A DNA stretch of 64,000 nt. Source: an uncultured Clostridia bacterium (lineage in GTDB: Bacteria; Bacillota; Clostridia; Oscillospirales; Acutalibacteraceae). The first letter of the stretch is position 1, and every line of letters begins with the position of its first letter. The position numbers and the translations under genes were made by a program. The DNA lies in the NCBI GenBank assembly GCA_947364045.1, contig CANARN010000001.1, forward strand, positions 1-64,000, written 5' to 3'. Below, piece after piece: positions 47,444 to 56,359 of this stretch. A model generated the notes under the pieces. It was given only the letters and a program-made list of their open reading frames with translations. It was not told the DNA's origin and did no database searches.

Positions 47444-48499
47444 TTAATTCTCGTCGTCCGTAAACTGAGAAAGACTTTTAAGGCTTCCCGAGTTTAAGTC
47501 ACGAATATCTTTAATTCCGTATTTCATCATAGCAAGTCTTGTAAGACCGAGACCGAATGCAAAGCCTGTGTATTTATCGGGGTCAATTCCGCCTGCTTTA
47601 AGAACCTCAGGGTGAATCATTCCGCAGGGGCAAAGTTCAAGCCAGCCTGAGTGCTTGCAGGAGGGGCAGCCCTCGCCGCCGCAGATAAGACAGCTTATAT
47701 CAAGCTCAAATCCAGGCTCAACAAACGGGAAAAAGCCGGGGCGAAGGCGAACCTTAATGTCTTTTCGGAAAACCTCGGAAAGCATTGTTTTCATAAAGTA
47801 AATAAGGTTTGAAATGGAAATGTCCTTGTCAACCATAACGCCTTCCATTTGGAAGAATGTGTTTTCGTGGCAAGCGTCGGTAGCCTCGTTTCTGAAACAT
47901 CTTCCGGGGAAAATTGCCTTAATCGGAACACCGTCGTTTATAAGAGCGTCTTTATATTTTTTATAAATTGCATTTTGTGCGGCGGAGGTCTGCGATTTTA
48001 AAAGCTGACCGTTTTCTAAATAATAGGTGTCCTGCATATCACGTGCAGGGTGGTGCTTCGGAATGTTTAAGGATTCAAAGCACTCATAGTCCGTTACAAC
48101 CTCGCTGTAATCCTCAACGGTAAAGCCCATTGATTTAAAGATTCTTTCACATTCACGCTGAACAAGCGTAATGGGGTGGTATGAGCCTCGGGATAAATCA
48201 GACGGTGCCGAAACGTCAAACAGCGGCATACTGTCGATTTCCCTCTGCATCTCTTTTTCTTTGATTTCGTTTGCTTTTTCAGTGATTTTTTCCTCAATAA
48301 ATGAACGGACATCATTCGCAAGCTGACCCATAACAGGTCTTTCCTCAGCGGAAAGTTTGCCCATCATTTTAAGAATAGAGGTAAGCTCGCCTTTTTTGCC
48401 GAGAACGGCAACTCTGAAGCTTTCAATTTGCTCAGGGCTTGTAAGTGAGTCAAGTTCTGCTTCCGCTTTTTTGCGGATAGCTTCAAGTTTTTCTTTCAT
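47444..48499 (-). CDS. pheS: Phenylalanyl-tRNA synthetase alpha subunit
   Basis: 351 residues. An N-terminal coiled coil (KLEAIRKKAEAELDSLTSPEQI, AEERPVMGQLANDVR) is followed by the class II catalytic core: HPARDMQDTYYLENG (motif 1 region), FPGRCFRNEATDACHENTFFQMEG (motif 2) and FAFGLGLTRLAMMKYGI (motif 3). Activates phenylalanine. ATG 48499 has AAAGGG 9 nt upstream; the open frame runs on for 82 codons into the T-box leader, which is not coding. Expression is under T-box control, with a palindromic repeat lying between the terminator and the ribosome site. Confidence 0.97.
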   Translation of the reverse strand: MKEKLEAIRKKAEAELDSLTSPEQIESFRVAVLGKKGELTSILKMMGKLSAEERPVMGQLANDVRSFIEEKITEKANEIKEKEMQREIDSMPLFDVSAPSDLSRGSYHPITLVQRECERIFKSMGFTVEDYSEVVTDYECFESLNIPKHHPARDMQDTYYLENGQLLKSQTSAAQNAIYKKYKDALINDGVPIKAIFPGRCFRNEATDACHENTFFQMEGVMVDKDISISNLIYFMKTMLSEVFRKDIKVRLRPGFFPFVEPGFELDISCLICGGEGCPSCKHSGWLELCPCGMIHPEVLKAGGIDPDKYTGFAFGLGLTRLAMMKYGIKDIRDLNSGSLKSLSQFTDDEN

Positions 48500-48540
48500 A
48501 TTAATCAACCCTTTCAATGGTATATTAAATACAGATTTTG

Positions 48541-48660
48541 TAGGGGGCGATGCCCACACATCGTCCCGTGGAAATTGCAGATAACTTTGCGGGTTCTCGG
48601 CGCCCCTGAAAGGGGAGCTGTCGAGCGTTAGCGAGACTGAGGGGTAATACGGCTTACGCT
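48541..48660. repeat. Palindromic repeat in the pheS leader
   Basis: GGGGCGATG pairs with CATCGTCCC (about 48544-48567), CCCCT-gaa-AGGGG lies at 48603-48615, and GAGCTGTCGAGCG...GCGAGACTGAGGGG follows. It fills the ~170 bp between the T-box terminator and pheS. Similar GGCGCCCCT...AGGGGAGCTGTC...GACTGAGGGG elements are scattered in gut Firmicutes as I recall. Inserted-element status is inference. Confidence 0.6.
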
Positions 48661-48671
48661 TTACTCTTACT

Positions 48672-48932
48672 GCAAATAAAAAACATCCCTTGTAAAAACT
48701 ACAAGGGACGAATAAAATTCCGCGGTACCACCCAATTTTTTGCATGAAGCAAACACTCCTGTGTTCTGTAACGTGAACAACCCGTTTCTGCCTAATTTTA
48801 TTTCAGCAGAACCGCTCGCAAGTGAAATTCAGATAGTATTTATGCTTTACCGTGCTTTCAGCCTTTGACACGGCTCTCTTGAAAAGCGCCCGAAATACCT
48901 CTTACTGCCTTGGTCACAGCGTTTAAGATATC
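48672..48932 (-). promoter_or_regulatory. T-box riboswitch of pheST
   Basis: Minus strand. The T-box signature GGGTGGTACCGCGG is at 48720-48733, followed by a terminator: GTCCCTTGTAG, a TTTTTA-type loop, ACAAGGGA and TTTTTTATTT (48676-48709). Upstream lies stem I, with a candidate specifier TTC (Phe codon) at 48824-48826 in GAATTTCAC. Uncharged tRNA-Phe would bind and favour antitermination, raising pheST when phenylalanine is short. The fit to the downstream genes is exact. Confidence 0.93.
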
Positions 48933-48938
48933 GAATAA

Positions 48939-48967
48939 AGTATATCAAATTTTAATTTTAAAGTCAA
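48939..48967 (-). promoter_or_regulatory. Promoter of the T-box-pheST transcript
   Basis: Minus strand: TTGACT (48962-48967), 17-nt spacer, TATACT (48939-48944); transcription should begin near 48932. Confidence 0.85.
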
Positions 48968-49023
48968 GGGGATTTTTTGGCTGGCGTATGTTTTGCGAAA
49001 TTTCAAATTACTGTATTTTTTGT

Positions 49024-49060
49024 GTTGTACGGTGCGCCGACCTCGGCGTGCCGTGGAAAA
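49024..49060. repeat. Long GC-rich palindrome
   Basis: ACGGTGCGCCGA pairs with TCGGCGTGCCGT over 12 positions (two G-U type) with a 2-nt loop. Lies in a 250-bp gap between divergent or end-facing transcripts; no gene there. Similar in style to other GTACGG-type palindromes in this window. Confidence 0.6.
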
Positions 49061-49144
49061 TGAGTTAATAGATTGATTTTTACAACGGACAGCCGACTTG
49101 TTAGCCCCTACGATTTGATTTGTTTATGAAGTTACAGCGTATGG

Positions 49145-49178
49145 TAAAAAAATACGGCGGGAATAAAATCCCACCGTA
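49145..49178 (-). terminator. Terminator of the double phosphoesterase gene
   Basis: Minus-strand stem TACGGTGGGA/TCCCGCCGTA (one mismatch) followed by TTTTTTTACC. Confidence 0.85.
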
Positions 49179-49216
49179 CAGTTAAATTTTATTTTGCGAA
49201 TATATTATGTTTGTTT

Positions 49217-52200
49217 TTATGCCTCTTCGCGGCGGCGCTTAACAATAACGAATGCGGTAACAGCGGCAGCAGATGCGAGAGCGGTAATAATGACGATTAC
49301 CGTTGTCACAAATGAATTCTGAATTGCCGATGTGTCTGTAATATTGCCGTTTACGTTATTACCGTTGTTGTCGCCGGTCTGTGTACCGCCTGTTGTTCCG
49401 TCAATAACCGTACCGTCGGGAAGAGTGATAACCTTTGAAATTGCAAAGGAGTCAATACGTTTTTCCTTGCCGTTTTGAGTTGCATAGGAGTCAAAATAAA
49501 GGTTTCCGCCGTCGATTTGGATGTAGGAATATGTGGGAAGCTTAATGTCAACAACTGCTTCGGGAGCGGGGAATGCTCCGCTTGTTTCCTCGTTGGATTT
49601 CGGCGTGTAGTGCTTAACGCCTGCTGTGCCGTTTATTGAATAAACCGTGCCGTCAGGCTTAATCTTTGAGGTATATTCAAGACCGTTATATTTAAGCTTT
49701 TGAGTTTCGGTTTCCTGAATCTCGTTCGCCTTTAACACGTCCGTACGCATATAAACGTGGTCATGACCCTGGAATACAATGTCAATATTAAGCTCGGGCA
49801 TAAGTGTTGAAAACTGATTGCGAAGAGCTTTAACATCGCTGTCGTCAAAGTGCGCGCCGTTTGAATAAGGCGCTTTGTGAAGAGCGACGAATTTCCACGC
49901 CTTGTCAGTAGCCGCCATATCGTCGCGGAGCCATTGAAGCTGAGCGTCCGAAAGGGTGCCGTCACTGTTAAGGTCATTTGTGTTAAGAACTGCAAAGTGC
50001 GCAGTGTTATAGTCAAATGAATAGTAAGCACCGCTTGCTGTGTCTTGCTTCGGAAGATTTGTAAGGTAATAGTTATTTACCTGCGCAAAGTCTTCCTTAG
50101 CCTCATGGTTGCCAGCCGCTGCCATAAGAGTTGTGTTCATAAGCGTTGCGGACGCTGTGTTGAACATTTTCTGCCAATGACGGAAATTGCCGCCGTTATC
50201 TACCATATCACCGGTGCTGAGGATGAAGCTCGCATCGTGATTTTTGAATGCAGTGCCAAGCATAGAAGCCCAGTTGTCTGCATACTGCGAATCAGTAACA
50301 GACTGCGGGTCTGTTGCGTGGATAAATCCGAAGGCTGTGCTGTTATCCGCTGTTTCCAATACGGCAGGCTCGCTCCACCAACCGCGAGCAGCATCGCCTA
50401 CGCGGTATGAATACTTTTTACTGGCTTCAAGACCGCTGACAGAGATTGTATGTCGGTTAATGTAAATCGGATGTTCAATAATTCCGATAAAACCTAAATC
50501 AATGCAGGAGTAGTGGCGTTCAACCAATTCACTCAGAGCCGTGGATTTAAATTTAACGGTTGAGCCTTTGCTGAAGTCCGGCTTCTCAGAATAAGGAACA
50601 ATTTGAATATCGGTTCTTGTAAGGCTGTATTTTGTGTAGTAGGAAATATTTTTTGTGCCTGATGAATCCTTACCGAAGGTAACGGCAATATTTCCGGGAA
50701 GGCGCATATTGTCTTTTGTTACGGGAACAGCGCTCTTGCCTGTGTAATTGGCAAAGCCGTTGTAGTCAGCCTGCTTTGCGGGATTTTCGTCATGAGTAAA
50801 GTCTTTAAGGATTCTGTAAAATTCTTCGTCAATAATATCATATTGGCTTTGTGTTAAATAGTCGCCCCAAATTGCATAAACGGCATCGCTGAGATTTTCA
50901 CCCTCGCCGATTACGCCTGTTTTGAGAACAGCGGAGATAATGTCACTGAGTCCGATTCCTTCAAAATTTATTCCCAAAGCGCCGAAGATTGTATCTACAA
51001 GACCTTGAATCGCTTCACCTTTTTCACCGTTGATGCCCAATGACAGCGGGTCGATTTTAATCTTTTTGAGAATCTCGTCCTGTAAAAGATCATCAAGAAT
51101 TACCGTGAACAGAGCGTCAACAATAGTTTTTCCGTTCTTGTGATTTTTGAAACGGTTGAGAGCGTCATTAAGAAATGCGTCGTTCTCAGGGTCCTCATTG
51201 TTAGCGTAGTGGTACGCCAAAACGGTAGAAGCAAGGTCGCCTACTGTACCCTTATCGCCTTTGCTGCCAAAGCCCAAGGTGTCTTTAAACTTTGTGCAGG
51301 GAACATCAGAAATAACCGTGTCAAGCAATTTGTCAATCATAGGCTCAATAATCGCCAATGTGTTGTCAGGGTCTGAAAGATAAGTCTTATCTACCTGAGC
51401 GCAAATGGAGAACAGAAGAGATTTTACGGCTGTTGCAGAAATTCCGCCGAGTAAATCGTTCTTAACCGCATCTTTCAAAAGAGTGTCAAAATCTATTTTC
51501 TCTGTAAGATAGTTGTAAAGTCCGCCCGCTTCCTTTGCATCTGCGCCGAAGCCGTATTTGAGCTGATATTCAAGCAGGTTCATTACAAAGCTCTTAACCC
51601 CGCCTGCACCGAAGTTAACTCCGAAGCACTGATTTTTGAACGGTTTTGGCTGCTCTGCTCCGTTTATTACAACAGGAACAGTTTCGTCAATGTCATGAGA
51701 AATATATTCACACTTAACATTCTTTACGCTTGCGGCGCTGAATTTAAGCGTTCTGAACATATTCGGATAGTTAATAAGAGAAGCAGTTGCAATATCTGTA
51801 ATCTTTTCACCGTTGTCGCTTACATATTCAGCAACGTCGTGTGAATGTAAGTGACCTGAAATCATATAGTGCATACCTGCGTCTGCGAGTGTGTCTGCCA
51901 TTCTTTCCCACTCTTTGAGAACGAAGGCTTGGAAAAGGTCTTCCTCTGTGTCAAAATGGGGAACAATATTGAAATGGTTCATACCTATAACAATTCTGCC
52001 CTCAGCCTCAGCCTTTTTGCACTCGTTAACAGCCCATTTCAAAAGGTCTTCAGAAAAAGAGCCGGCTGTTTCGTGTTCGCTGTCACCCTTGTCAGTGTTG
52101 TCGGGACTGTAACGTCCGCCGTCAAGAGCGATAAGACGGTATTTGTCACCTAAATTTGCAGTATAAGAAAGACCGCCTGCCTTTTTCTCGCTGGGCGGAG

Positions 52201-52735
52201 CATAGGTGCTTACAGCCTCGTTATAGCCGAATTCACTGTATATTTCACGGAATTCTTCAGGTGAGGTCGGAGTGTCTTTAACATATTTCTGACCGTCATA
52301 CCTTGAAGCTTTTGTGTTATTTATATCGTGGTTGCCGTTGATAACATAAACGGGAACACCCGTTTCCTGCTCAAACTGACGAAGTCTTTCGGCGAAAGCA
52401 ATGTGTCCTGCTTTTTCGCCGTTACGTGTTAAGTCGCCGGGGATAAGTACAAAGTCAAGCTCACCCTTAGCGGCTTGTTCTTTAAAGGTGGCAAACGCGC
52501 AGTCAACAGCGGCATTTGCTACATAGGTCGATGAGTTGTTGAGCTTGGAAAATTCAATGAAATCTGCCATACTGCCGCCCATACTGCTCTGGGCAAAATA
52601 GTGAGTATCGCTGATAATTCCCAAGTTCAGATTGCCCGCCGTGTTTGCGGCGAGAGCATAGAACGGCAGATTTGCAAATGCTATTAAAAATGCAACAATA
52701 ATACAAATCAGCCTTTTAGGAAAACGCTTTTTCAT
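49217..52735 (-). CDS. Large secreted protein with two metallophosphoesterase domains
   Basis: 1172 residues, signal peptide ending ALAA (~29). First calcineurin-like domain at ~35-330: GIISDTHYF, LIPGDLTRNGEKA, INGNHDIN and ISGHLHSHD give the D-H, GD, GNHD and GH.H metal ligands. A mostly helical middle part (~380-690) follows. Then a purple-acid-phosphatase N-terminal (Fn3-like) domain (~690-790; TISVSGLEASKKYSYRVGD) and a second phosphatase domain (~795-1000): GFIHATDPQSV, LSTGDMVDNGG, AAGNHEA and FQGHDHVY. The C-terminus has a membrane helix (~1143-1165) and RRREEA. Two intact, different phosphoesterases on one surface-bound chain; substrates unknown (phosphate scavenging or nucleotide hydrolysis are guesses). 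GGAGGGG precedes the ATG. Confidence 0.9.
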   Translation of the reverse strand: MKKRFPKRLICIIVAFLIAFANLPFYALAANTAGNLNLGIISDTHYFAQSSMGGSMADFIEFSKLNNSSTYVANAAVDCAFATFKEQAAKGELDFVLIPGDLTRNGEKAGHIAFAERLRQFEQETGVPVYVINGNHDINNTKASRYDGQKYVKDTPTSPEEFREIYSEFGYNEAVSTYAPPSEKKAGGLSYTANLGDKYRLIALDGGRYSPDNTDKGDSEHETAGSFSEDLLKWAVNECKKAEAEGRIVIGMNHFNIVPHFDTEEDLFQAFVLKEWERMADTLADAGMHYMISGHLHSHDVAEYVSDNGEKITDIATASLINYPNMFRTLKFSAASVKNVKCEYISHDIDETVPVVINGAEQPKPFKNQCFGVNFGAGGVKSFVMNLLEYQLKYGFGADAKEAGGLYNYLTEKIDFDTLLKDAVKNDLLGGISATAVKSLLFSICAQVDKTYLSDPDNTLAIIEPMIDKLLDTVISDVPCTKFKDTLGFGSKGDKGTVGDLASTVLAYHYANNEDPENDAFLNDALNRFKNHKNGKTIVDALFTVILDDLLQDEILKKIKIDPLSLGINGEKGEAIQGLVDTIFGALGINFEGIGLSDIISAVLKTGVIGEGENLSDAVYAIWGDYLTQSQYDIIDEEFYRILKDFTHDENPAKQADYNGFANYTGKSAVPVTKDNMRLPGNIAVTFGKDSSGTKNISYYTKYSLTRTDIQIVPYSEKPDFSKGSTVKFKSTALSELVERHYSCIDLGFIGIIEHPIYINRHTISVSGLEASKKYSYRVGDAARGWWSEPAVLETADNSTAFGFIHATDPQSVTDSQYADNWASMLGTAFKNHDASFILSTGDMVDNGGNFRHWQKMFNTASATLMNTTLMAAAGNHEAKEDFAQVNNYYLTNLPKQDTASGAYYSFDYNTAHFAVLNTNDLNSDGTLSDAQLQWLRDDMAATDKAWKFVALHKAPYSNGAHFDDSDVKALRNQFSTLMPELNIDIVFQGHDHVYMRTDVLKANEIQETETQKLKYNGLEYTSKIKPDGTVYSINGTAGVKHYTPKSNEETSGAFPAPEAVVDIKLPTYSYIQIDGGNLYFDSYATQNGKEKRIDSFAISKVITLPDGTVIDGTTGGTQTGDNNGNNVNGNITDTSAIQNSFVTTVIVIITALASAAAVTAFVIVKRRREEA

Positions 52736-52796
52736 AAAATACCCCTCCGTAAAATTTAGCTTTTAATTAAGTATTTAAACATTTTATCATAAAACC

Positions 52797-52830
52797 AAAA
52801 AAAACGCCATAATTTTTTACGGCGTTTTTA
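52797..52830 (-). terminator. Terminator of the MacB-type ATPase gene
   Basis: Minus strand: AAAACGCCGTAA pairs with TTATGGCGTTTT, followed by TTTT. Confidence 0.75.
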
Positions 52831-52882
52831 ATATTTCTCGGTATTACATAAAGAAAATGTGTTTTATTTATGCAAAATGCAT

Positions 52883-53566
52883 TTAATCATTGCGATAATC
52901 CGCGATAATCTGACCGTCTTGGACACGGATTACCCTTTGCGCTTCTTTTGCAATTTCATTATCATGGGTAATAAGGATTATTGTTCTGCCCTCTTCGTGC
53001 AGCTCGTGAAGAATTTTCATAACCTCAACGCCCGAATGGCTGTCAAGGTTGCCCGTAGGCTCGTCTGCAAGAATAATCGGGGGACGCGCTGCAACTGCTC
53101 TTGCAATTGCCACTCTTTGCTGCTGACCGCCTGACATTTGCTTAGGCAGGTGGTTAAGCCTGTGTGAAAGTCCCACACGCTCCAGCGCCTCAAGAGCAAG
53201 ACGGCGCCGTTCCTCTTTTTTCATTCCTCTGTAAACCAAAGGCAATTCAACATTTTCAACTGCGCTCAGGCTTGAAATAAGGTTAAAGCCCTGAAAAATA
53301 AAGCCTATTTCTTTATTGCGTATTTCGGACAGCTCATCGTCGCTCATACTTGAAACGTCAATTCCGTCAAGCAGATATGTTCCCGAGGTGGGTATATCCA
53401 AAAGACCTATCATATTCATAAAGGTGGATTTTCCCGAACCCGACTGACCGACTATGGCCAAAAATTCGCCCTTTTCAACTGTAAGGTTAATGCCGTCAAG
53501 CGCTCTGACCTCATTTTCACCCGGGTTATATATCTTGTATAAATCTTTTACTTCAACAAGGCTCAT
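52883..53566 (-). CDS. ABC transporter ATPase, LolD/MacB type, without adjacent permease
   Basis: 227 residues. Walker [15 protein letters not shown]-loop IFQGFNL, signature [15 protein letters not shown], Walker [14 protein letters not shown]-loop LITHDNE. This set is typical of the MacB/FtsE-like family that partners with FtsX-type permeases for peptide or lipoprotein export. No such permease is encoded on either side, so it is an orphan ATPase here, or its partner is elsewhere. ATG 53566 has GGTGAAA before it; a longer frame to 53608 is not needed. Confidence 0.93.
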   Translation of the reverse strand: MSLVEVKDLYKIYNPGENEVRALDGINLTVEKGEFLAIVGQSGSGKSTFMNMIGLLDIPTSGTYLLDGIDVSSMSDDELSEIRNKEIGFIFQGFNLISSLSAVENVELPLVYRGMKKEERRRLALEALERVGLSHRLNHLPKQMSGGQQQRVAIARAVAARPPIILADEPTGNLDSHSGVEVMKILHELHEEGRTIILITHDNEIAKEAQRVIRVQDGQIIADYRND

Positions 53567-53710
53567 AATTTCACCGACTTTCAAAGTATGTATAATATTG
53601 TAATTCAAACAAATGCGTTAGTCAATGAATAAAATGTGAATTTTTGTTGATAACTGATTTTATTTGTGATAATATTCAATTATATTATTAAGATATCCGA
53701 GGTGTTTTAA

Positions 53711-53887
53711 TTGGCAACTGACTGTGAAACCTGTGCGAATTATTATTACGACGAAGAAGCTGACGAGTATTGCTGCGATGTGTCGTTTGATGAGGATGAA
53801 ACGGTACGTTTTCTGTCATCTCCCGATTATAACTGTCCGTATTACAGATTAGATGATGAATACGGCGTTGTTCGCAAGCAAAACTGA
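53711..53887 (+). CDS. Small Cys/Tyr-rich acidic protein (DUF6472-like)
   Basis: 58 residues from a TTG start: MATDCETCANYYYDEEADEY, then CCDVSFDEDETVRFLSSPDY and NCPYYRLDDEYGVVRKQN. Cys pairs (CETC, CC, and the CPYY cysteine) resemble a small metal-binding knuckle. I recall similar short Clostridia proteins of unknown function (DUF6472-type: CxxCANY.YDE...CPYY...DEY..VRKQ). GAGGTG at 53699-53704 lies 6 nt before the TTG, and a promoter (TTGATA/GATAAT) is just upstream. A perfect 13-bp terminator follows, so it is transcribed alone. Confidence 0.8.
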   Translation: MATDCETCANYYYDEEADEYCCDVSFDEDETVRFLSSPDYNCPYYRLDDEYGVVRKQN

Positions 53888-53912
53888 CTAAAAGAACAAT
53901 ATGTTTTTGTCT

Positions 53913-53957
53913 ATACTGATAATTGTTTTTTTCTGCAATTATCAGTATAATTATTTT
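53913..53957 (+). terminator. Terminator after the 58-residue protein gene
   Basis: ATACTGATAATTG pairs perfectly with CAATTATCAGTAT, followed by AATTATTTTTAT. Confidence 0.85.
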
Positions 53958-53986
53958 TATGGGAAAATAAGGAAGGGGATTTTTTT

Positions 53987-54727
53987 ATGATAATGGATTA
54001 CATTTTTCCGGCAGTTATTGCTGTCGGAGTACTGACGACCGTTGCTTTTTTGATTTTAAGAGTTAAAAAAGGCGGTCTTCCCGCTATGTACTGCAAGGCG
54101 GGAGCGTCAATGTGTTTTATCGGCACGGCATTTGCGGCGTTGGCTTTTTCAATTAACGGAGAGGAAATGATTCCGAAAAAACAGTTTGTTTACGGAGTTA
54201 TGATGATTTTAGGCTTTATTTTCAGCCTTTTGGGCGATATTTGGCTTGACCTTAAATACTGTTATGAAAAAGACAGCGGCATTTTTCTTTATTCGGGGTT
54301 TATAAGCTTTATGGCGGGGCATGTTTTCTTTTGCGCCGCAATTATAAATCAGTACACCTTAAAGCCGTCGCATTTTGCAATGTGCTGCGGAATTTCAGCG
54401 GTCTTGGCGGTCGGGGTAATACTTACAGAAAAGCTTATGAAGCTTGATTACGGTAAATACAGAAAAATTGTCGCGGTTTACTCGTTCTTTGTTGCCATGA
54501 CAGCGTTCCTTTCAATTTTCAGTATGGTTGTAAACGATTTTTCGAGAAATACAATTCTGCTGTCTGTCGGCGCCGTTGCATTTCTGCTTTCTGATTTGGT
54601 TCTGTCAACAATATATTTCAAAAAAGGCGGCAATACAAATCCCAATGTTGTGATTAACCATACGCTCTATTACTTGGGTCAGTTTGCGCTGGCGGCAACT
54701 CTTTTGCCGCTTCCGCTGTTTAAATAA
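53987..54727 (+). CDS. YhhN-like membrane protein (lysoplasmalogenase family)
   Basis: 246 residues, seven or eight helices. The family motif is seen in GFIFSLLGDIWLDL, and SFMAGHVFFCAAI and GAVAFLLSDLVLSTI match the other conserved acidic positions of the YhhN/TMEM86 family, some of which cleave lysoplasmalogen vinyl ethers. Anaerobic Clostridia have plasmalogen lipids, so that activity is possible. GGAAGGGGA precedes the ATG. The GPH symporter gene follows after 20 bp and is probably co-transcribed, with no obvious functional link. Confidence 0.82.
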   Translation: MIMDYIFPAVIAVGVLTTVAFLILRVKKGGLPAMYCKAGASMCFIGTAFAALAFSINGEEMIPKKQFVYGVMMILGFIFSLLGDIWLDLKYCYEKDSGIFLYSGFISFMAGHVFFCAAIINQYTLKPSHFAMCCGISAVLAVGVILTEKLMKLDYGKYRKIVAVYSFFVAMTAFLSIFSMVVNDFSRNTILLSVGAVAFLLSDLVLSTIYFKKGGNTNPNVVINHTLYYLGQFALAATLLPLPLFK

Positions 54728-54747
54728 TTCTTTTACAGGAGGGAATT

Positions 54748-56238
54748 ATGGAAAAGAAAAGATATGTCGGCAAAAAAGAATTATGGATGTTCTCAATAGG
54801 CGGAATGGGTCAGGGAATGATTTACGCTATGATGTCAAGCTACATTAGCGACTACTATGTAAATGTTCTGCACCTGCCGTTAATGTTCGTGTTGCTTCTT
54901 ATGCTTCTCGCAAGAGTTTGGGATGCAATCAATGACCCACTTATGGGTGTAATTGCAGACAGAAGCACTACAAAATGGGGCAAATTTAAGCCTTACATTG
55001 TTTTTGCCGCGCCGCCCATAGCTGTTTTGACGGTTTTAATGTATTTGAGTCCAAGTCTTTCAATGAATAAATTAATGGTTTATTCAGCTGTGGTTTATGT
55101 GCTTTGGGGAATGGTTTACACTATGGCTGACGTTCCTTTCTGGAGTCTTCCCAATGTTTTAACTCCCGACCCTGAAGAGAGAAGCTCAGTTGTGTCCTTC
55201 AGCAAAATTTGGAACAGCGTCGGCTCGGCTCTTCCCGAAATATTCTTCTTTGCGGCAGGTCTTTTGCTCCCGAAATTTATTTCGACCGAAAATCCTGAGG
55301 AATATAACAAAAAGCAGTACCTTATAATTGCAGGCGCAGTAGTGGCAATAGGTACGGTTATGTATATCAATTCTTATTTCCACATTAAAGAGCGCGCTGT
55401 TCCGCCTGTAATGAAAAAGAAAAAGGGCGACGGCTCGCTGCTTTCAAGAATGATGCACTGTAAGCCTTTGTTGCTTGTAATTGCAATGGGTGTGCTTTCT
55501 TCAGGAAGATATATGGTTCAGGCGGCGGCAATACACGTTGCCCGTTATGCATTTTATATAGGTCCGGACCTTAACGGAATGACTCTTGAGGAAAAAACTG
55601 CGGCTATTGCGGCGTCTGTTTCAACTGTTAAAACCATATTCCAGGTGTGCGCCGTTGTGGGAATGTTCGGCGCAACGCTCTTTATGCCTATGCTTATGAA
55701 AAAGTTTGACTACAAAAAGCTTTTAATTACCACCTGTCTTGCAGGCTTTGCGGCAAGCGTATGCACAACTCTCATAGGCTGGTTTACGGCAAATCTTTAT
55801 ATTTGCATTCCGTTTATTTTGATTTCCTGCATACCTCTGGGCGTTATAAATACAATTTCAATTGCGATGATTTATGACTGTCTTGATTATATGGAGCTGA
55901 CAACGGGGCACAGGGACAACGCTGTGGGTTCTGCCTGTCAGGGCTTTATCAACAAGTTAGGTTCGGCTCTTTCAACCTGCGGAATAGTTGTAATGTATAT
56001 GGCAATTGGCTTTGAACCGTCGCAGATGCTCAATTCTACGACTGTTATGGCGGCGACCGAGCTTACAAGAACTCAGAATTTTGCGATGTTCTCTCTCGTT
56101 TCAGTAGTACCGGGACTCAGCCTTCTTCTTTGCTCAATACCGATGTTCTTCTATAAGATTTCAGGTAAATATAAAACGCAAATGCAAGCTGAGCTTGCCG
56201 AAAAGCGCAGAGCAAACGGATTTGAAATCAGCGAATAA
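54748..56238 (+). CDS. GPH-family sugar:cation symporter
   Basis: 496 residues, 12 helices. MelB/glycoside-pentoside-hexuronide signature: WMFSIGGMGQGMIYAMMSSY, LLARVWDAINDPLMGVIADR (Asp-Pro motif between helices 2 and 3) and STTKWGKFKPYI. Takes up mono- or oligosaccharides with Na+ or H+. CAGGAGGG precedes the ATG. Substrate not readable from sequence; the GH127 and GH51 genes 4 and 6 kb away make arabinosides one possibility. Confidence 0.9.
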   Translation: MEKKRYVGKKELWMFSIGGMGQGMIYAMMSSYISDYYVNVLHLPLMFVLLLMLLARVWDAINDPLMGVIADRSTTKWGKFKPYIVFAAPPIAVLTVLMYLSPSLSMNKLMVYSAVVYVLWGMVYTMADVPFWSLPNVLTPDPEERSSVVSFSKIWNSVGSALPEIFFFAAGLLLPKFISTENPEEYNKKQYLIIAGAVVAIGTVMYINSYFHIKERAVPPVMKKKKGDGSLLSRMMHCKPLLLVIAMGVLSSGRYMVQAAAIHVARYAFYIGPDLNGMTLEEKTAAIAASVSTVKTIFQVCAVVGMFGATLFMPMLMKKFDYKKLLITTCLAGFAASVCTTLIGWFTANLYICIPFILISCIPLGVINTISIAMIYDCLDYMELTTGHRDNAVGSACQGFINKLGSALSTCGIVVMYMAIGFEPSQMLNSTTVMAATELTRTQNFAMFSLVSVVPGLSLLLCSIPMFFYKISGKYKTQMQAELAEKRRANGFEISE

Positions 56239-56261
56239 ACAAGAATATTTACTATATAGCA

Positions 56262-56291
56262 GTACGGACAGGTGTGGGTACCTGTCCGTAC
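56262..56291. repeat. Palindrome GTACGGACAGG...CCTGTCCGTAC
   Basis: An 11-bp perfect inverted repeat with an 8-nt loop directly after the GPH gene. It may add to termination but has no T-run; same GGACAGG/CCTGTCC core as the element at 40133-40154. Confidence 0.75.
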
Positions 56292-56315
56292 GTTATTAAA
56301 AAACATTAAAGATTT

Positions 56316-56350
56316 AAAACCCCCGCCTTAAAAAGCGAGGGTTTCGTTTT
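56316..56350. terminator. Bidirectional terminator
   Basis: AAACCCCCGC pairs with GCGAGGGTTT, followed by CGTTTT on the plus strand; on the minus strand the stem is followed by TTAAATCTTT. Lies between the convergent GPH and SPFH genes. Confidence 0.75.
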
Positions 56351-56359
56351 GTTGTGATT

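Noticed and set aside
48500..48745. 82-codon N-terminal extension of PheS
   Set aside because: It overlaps the T-box terminator and a palindromic repeat, and the normal PheS start has a good ribosome site.
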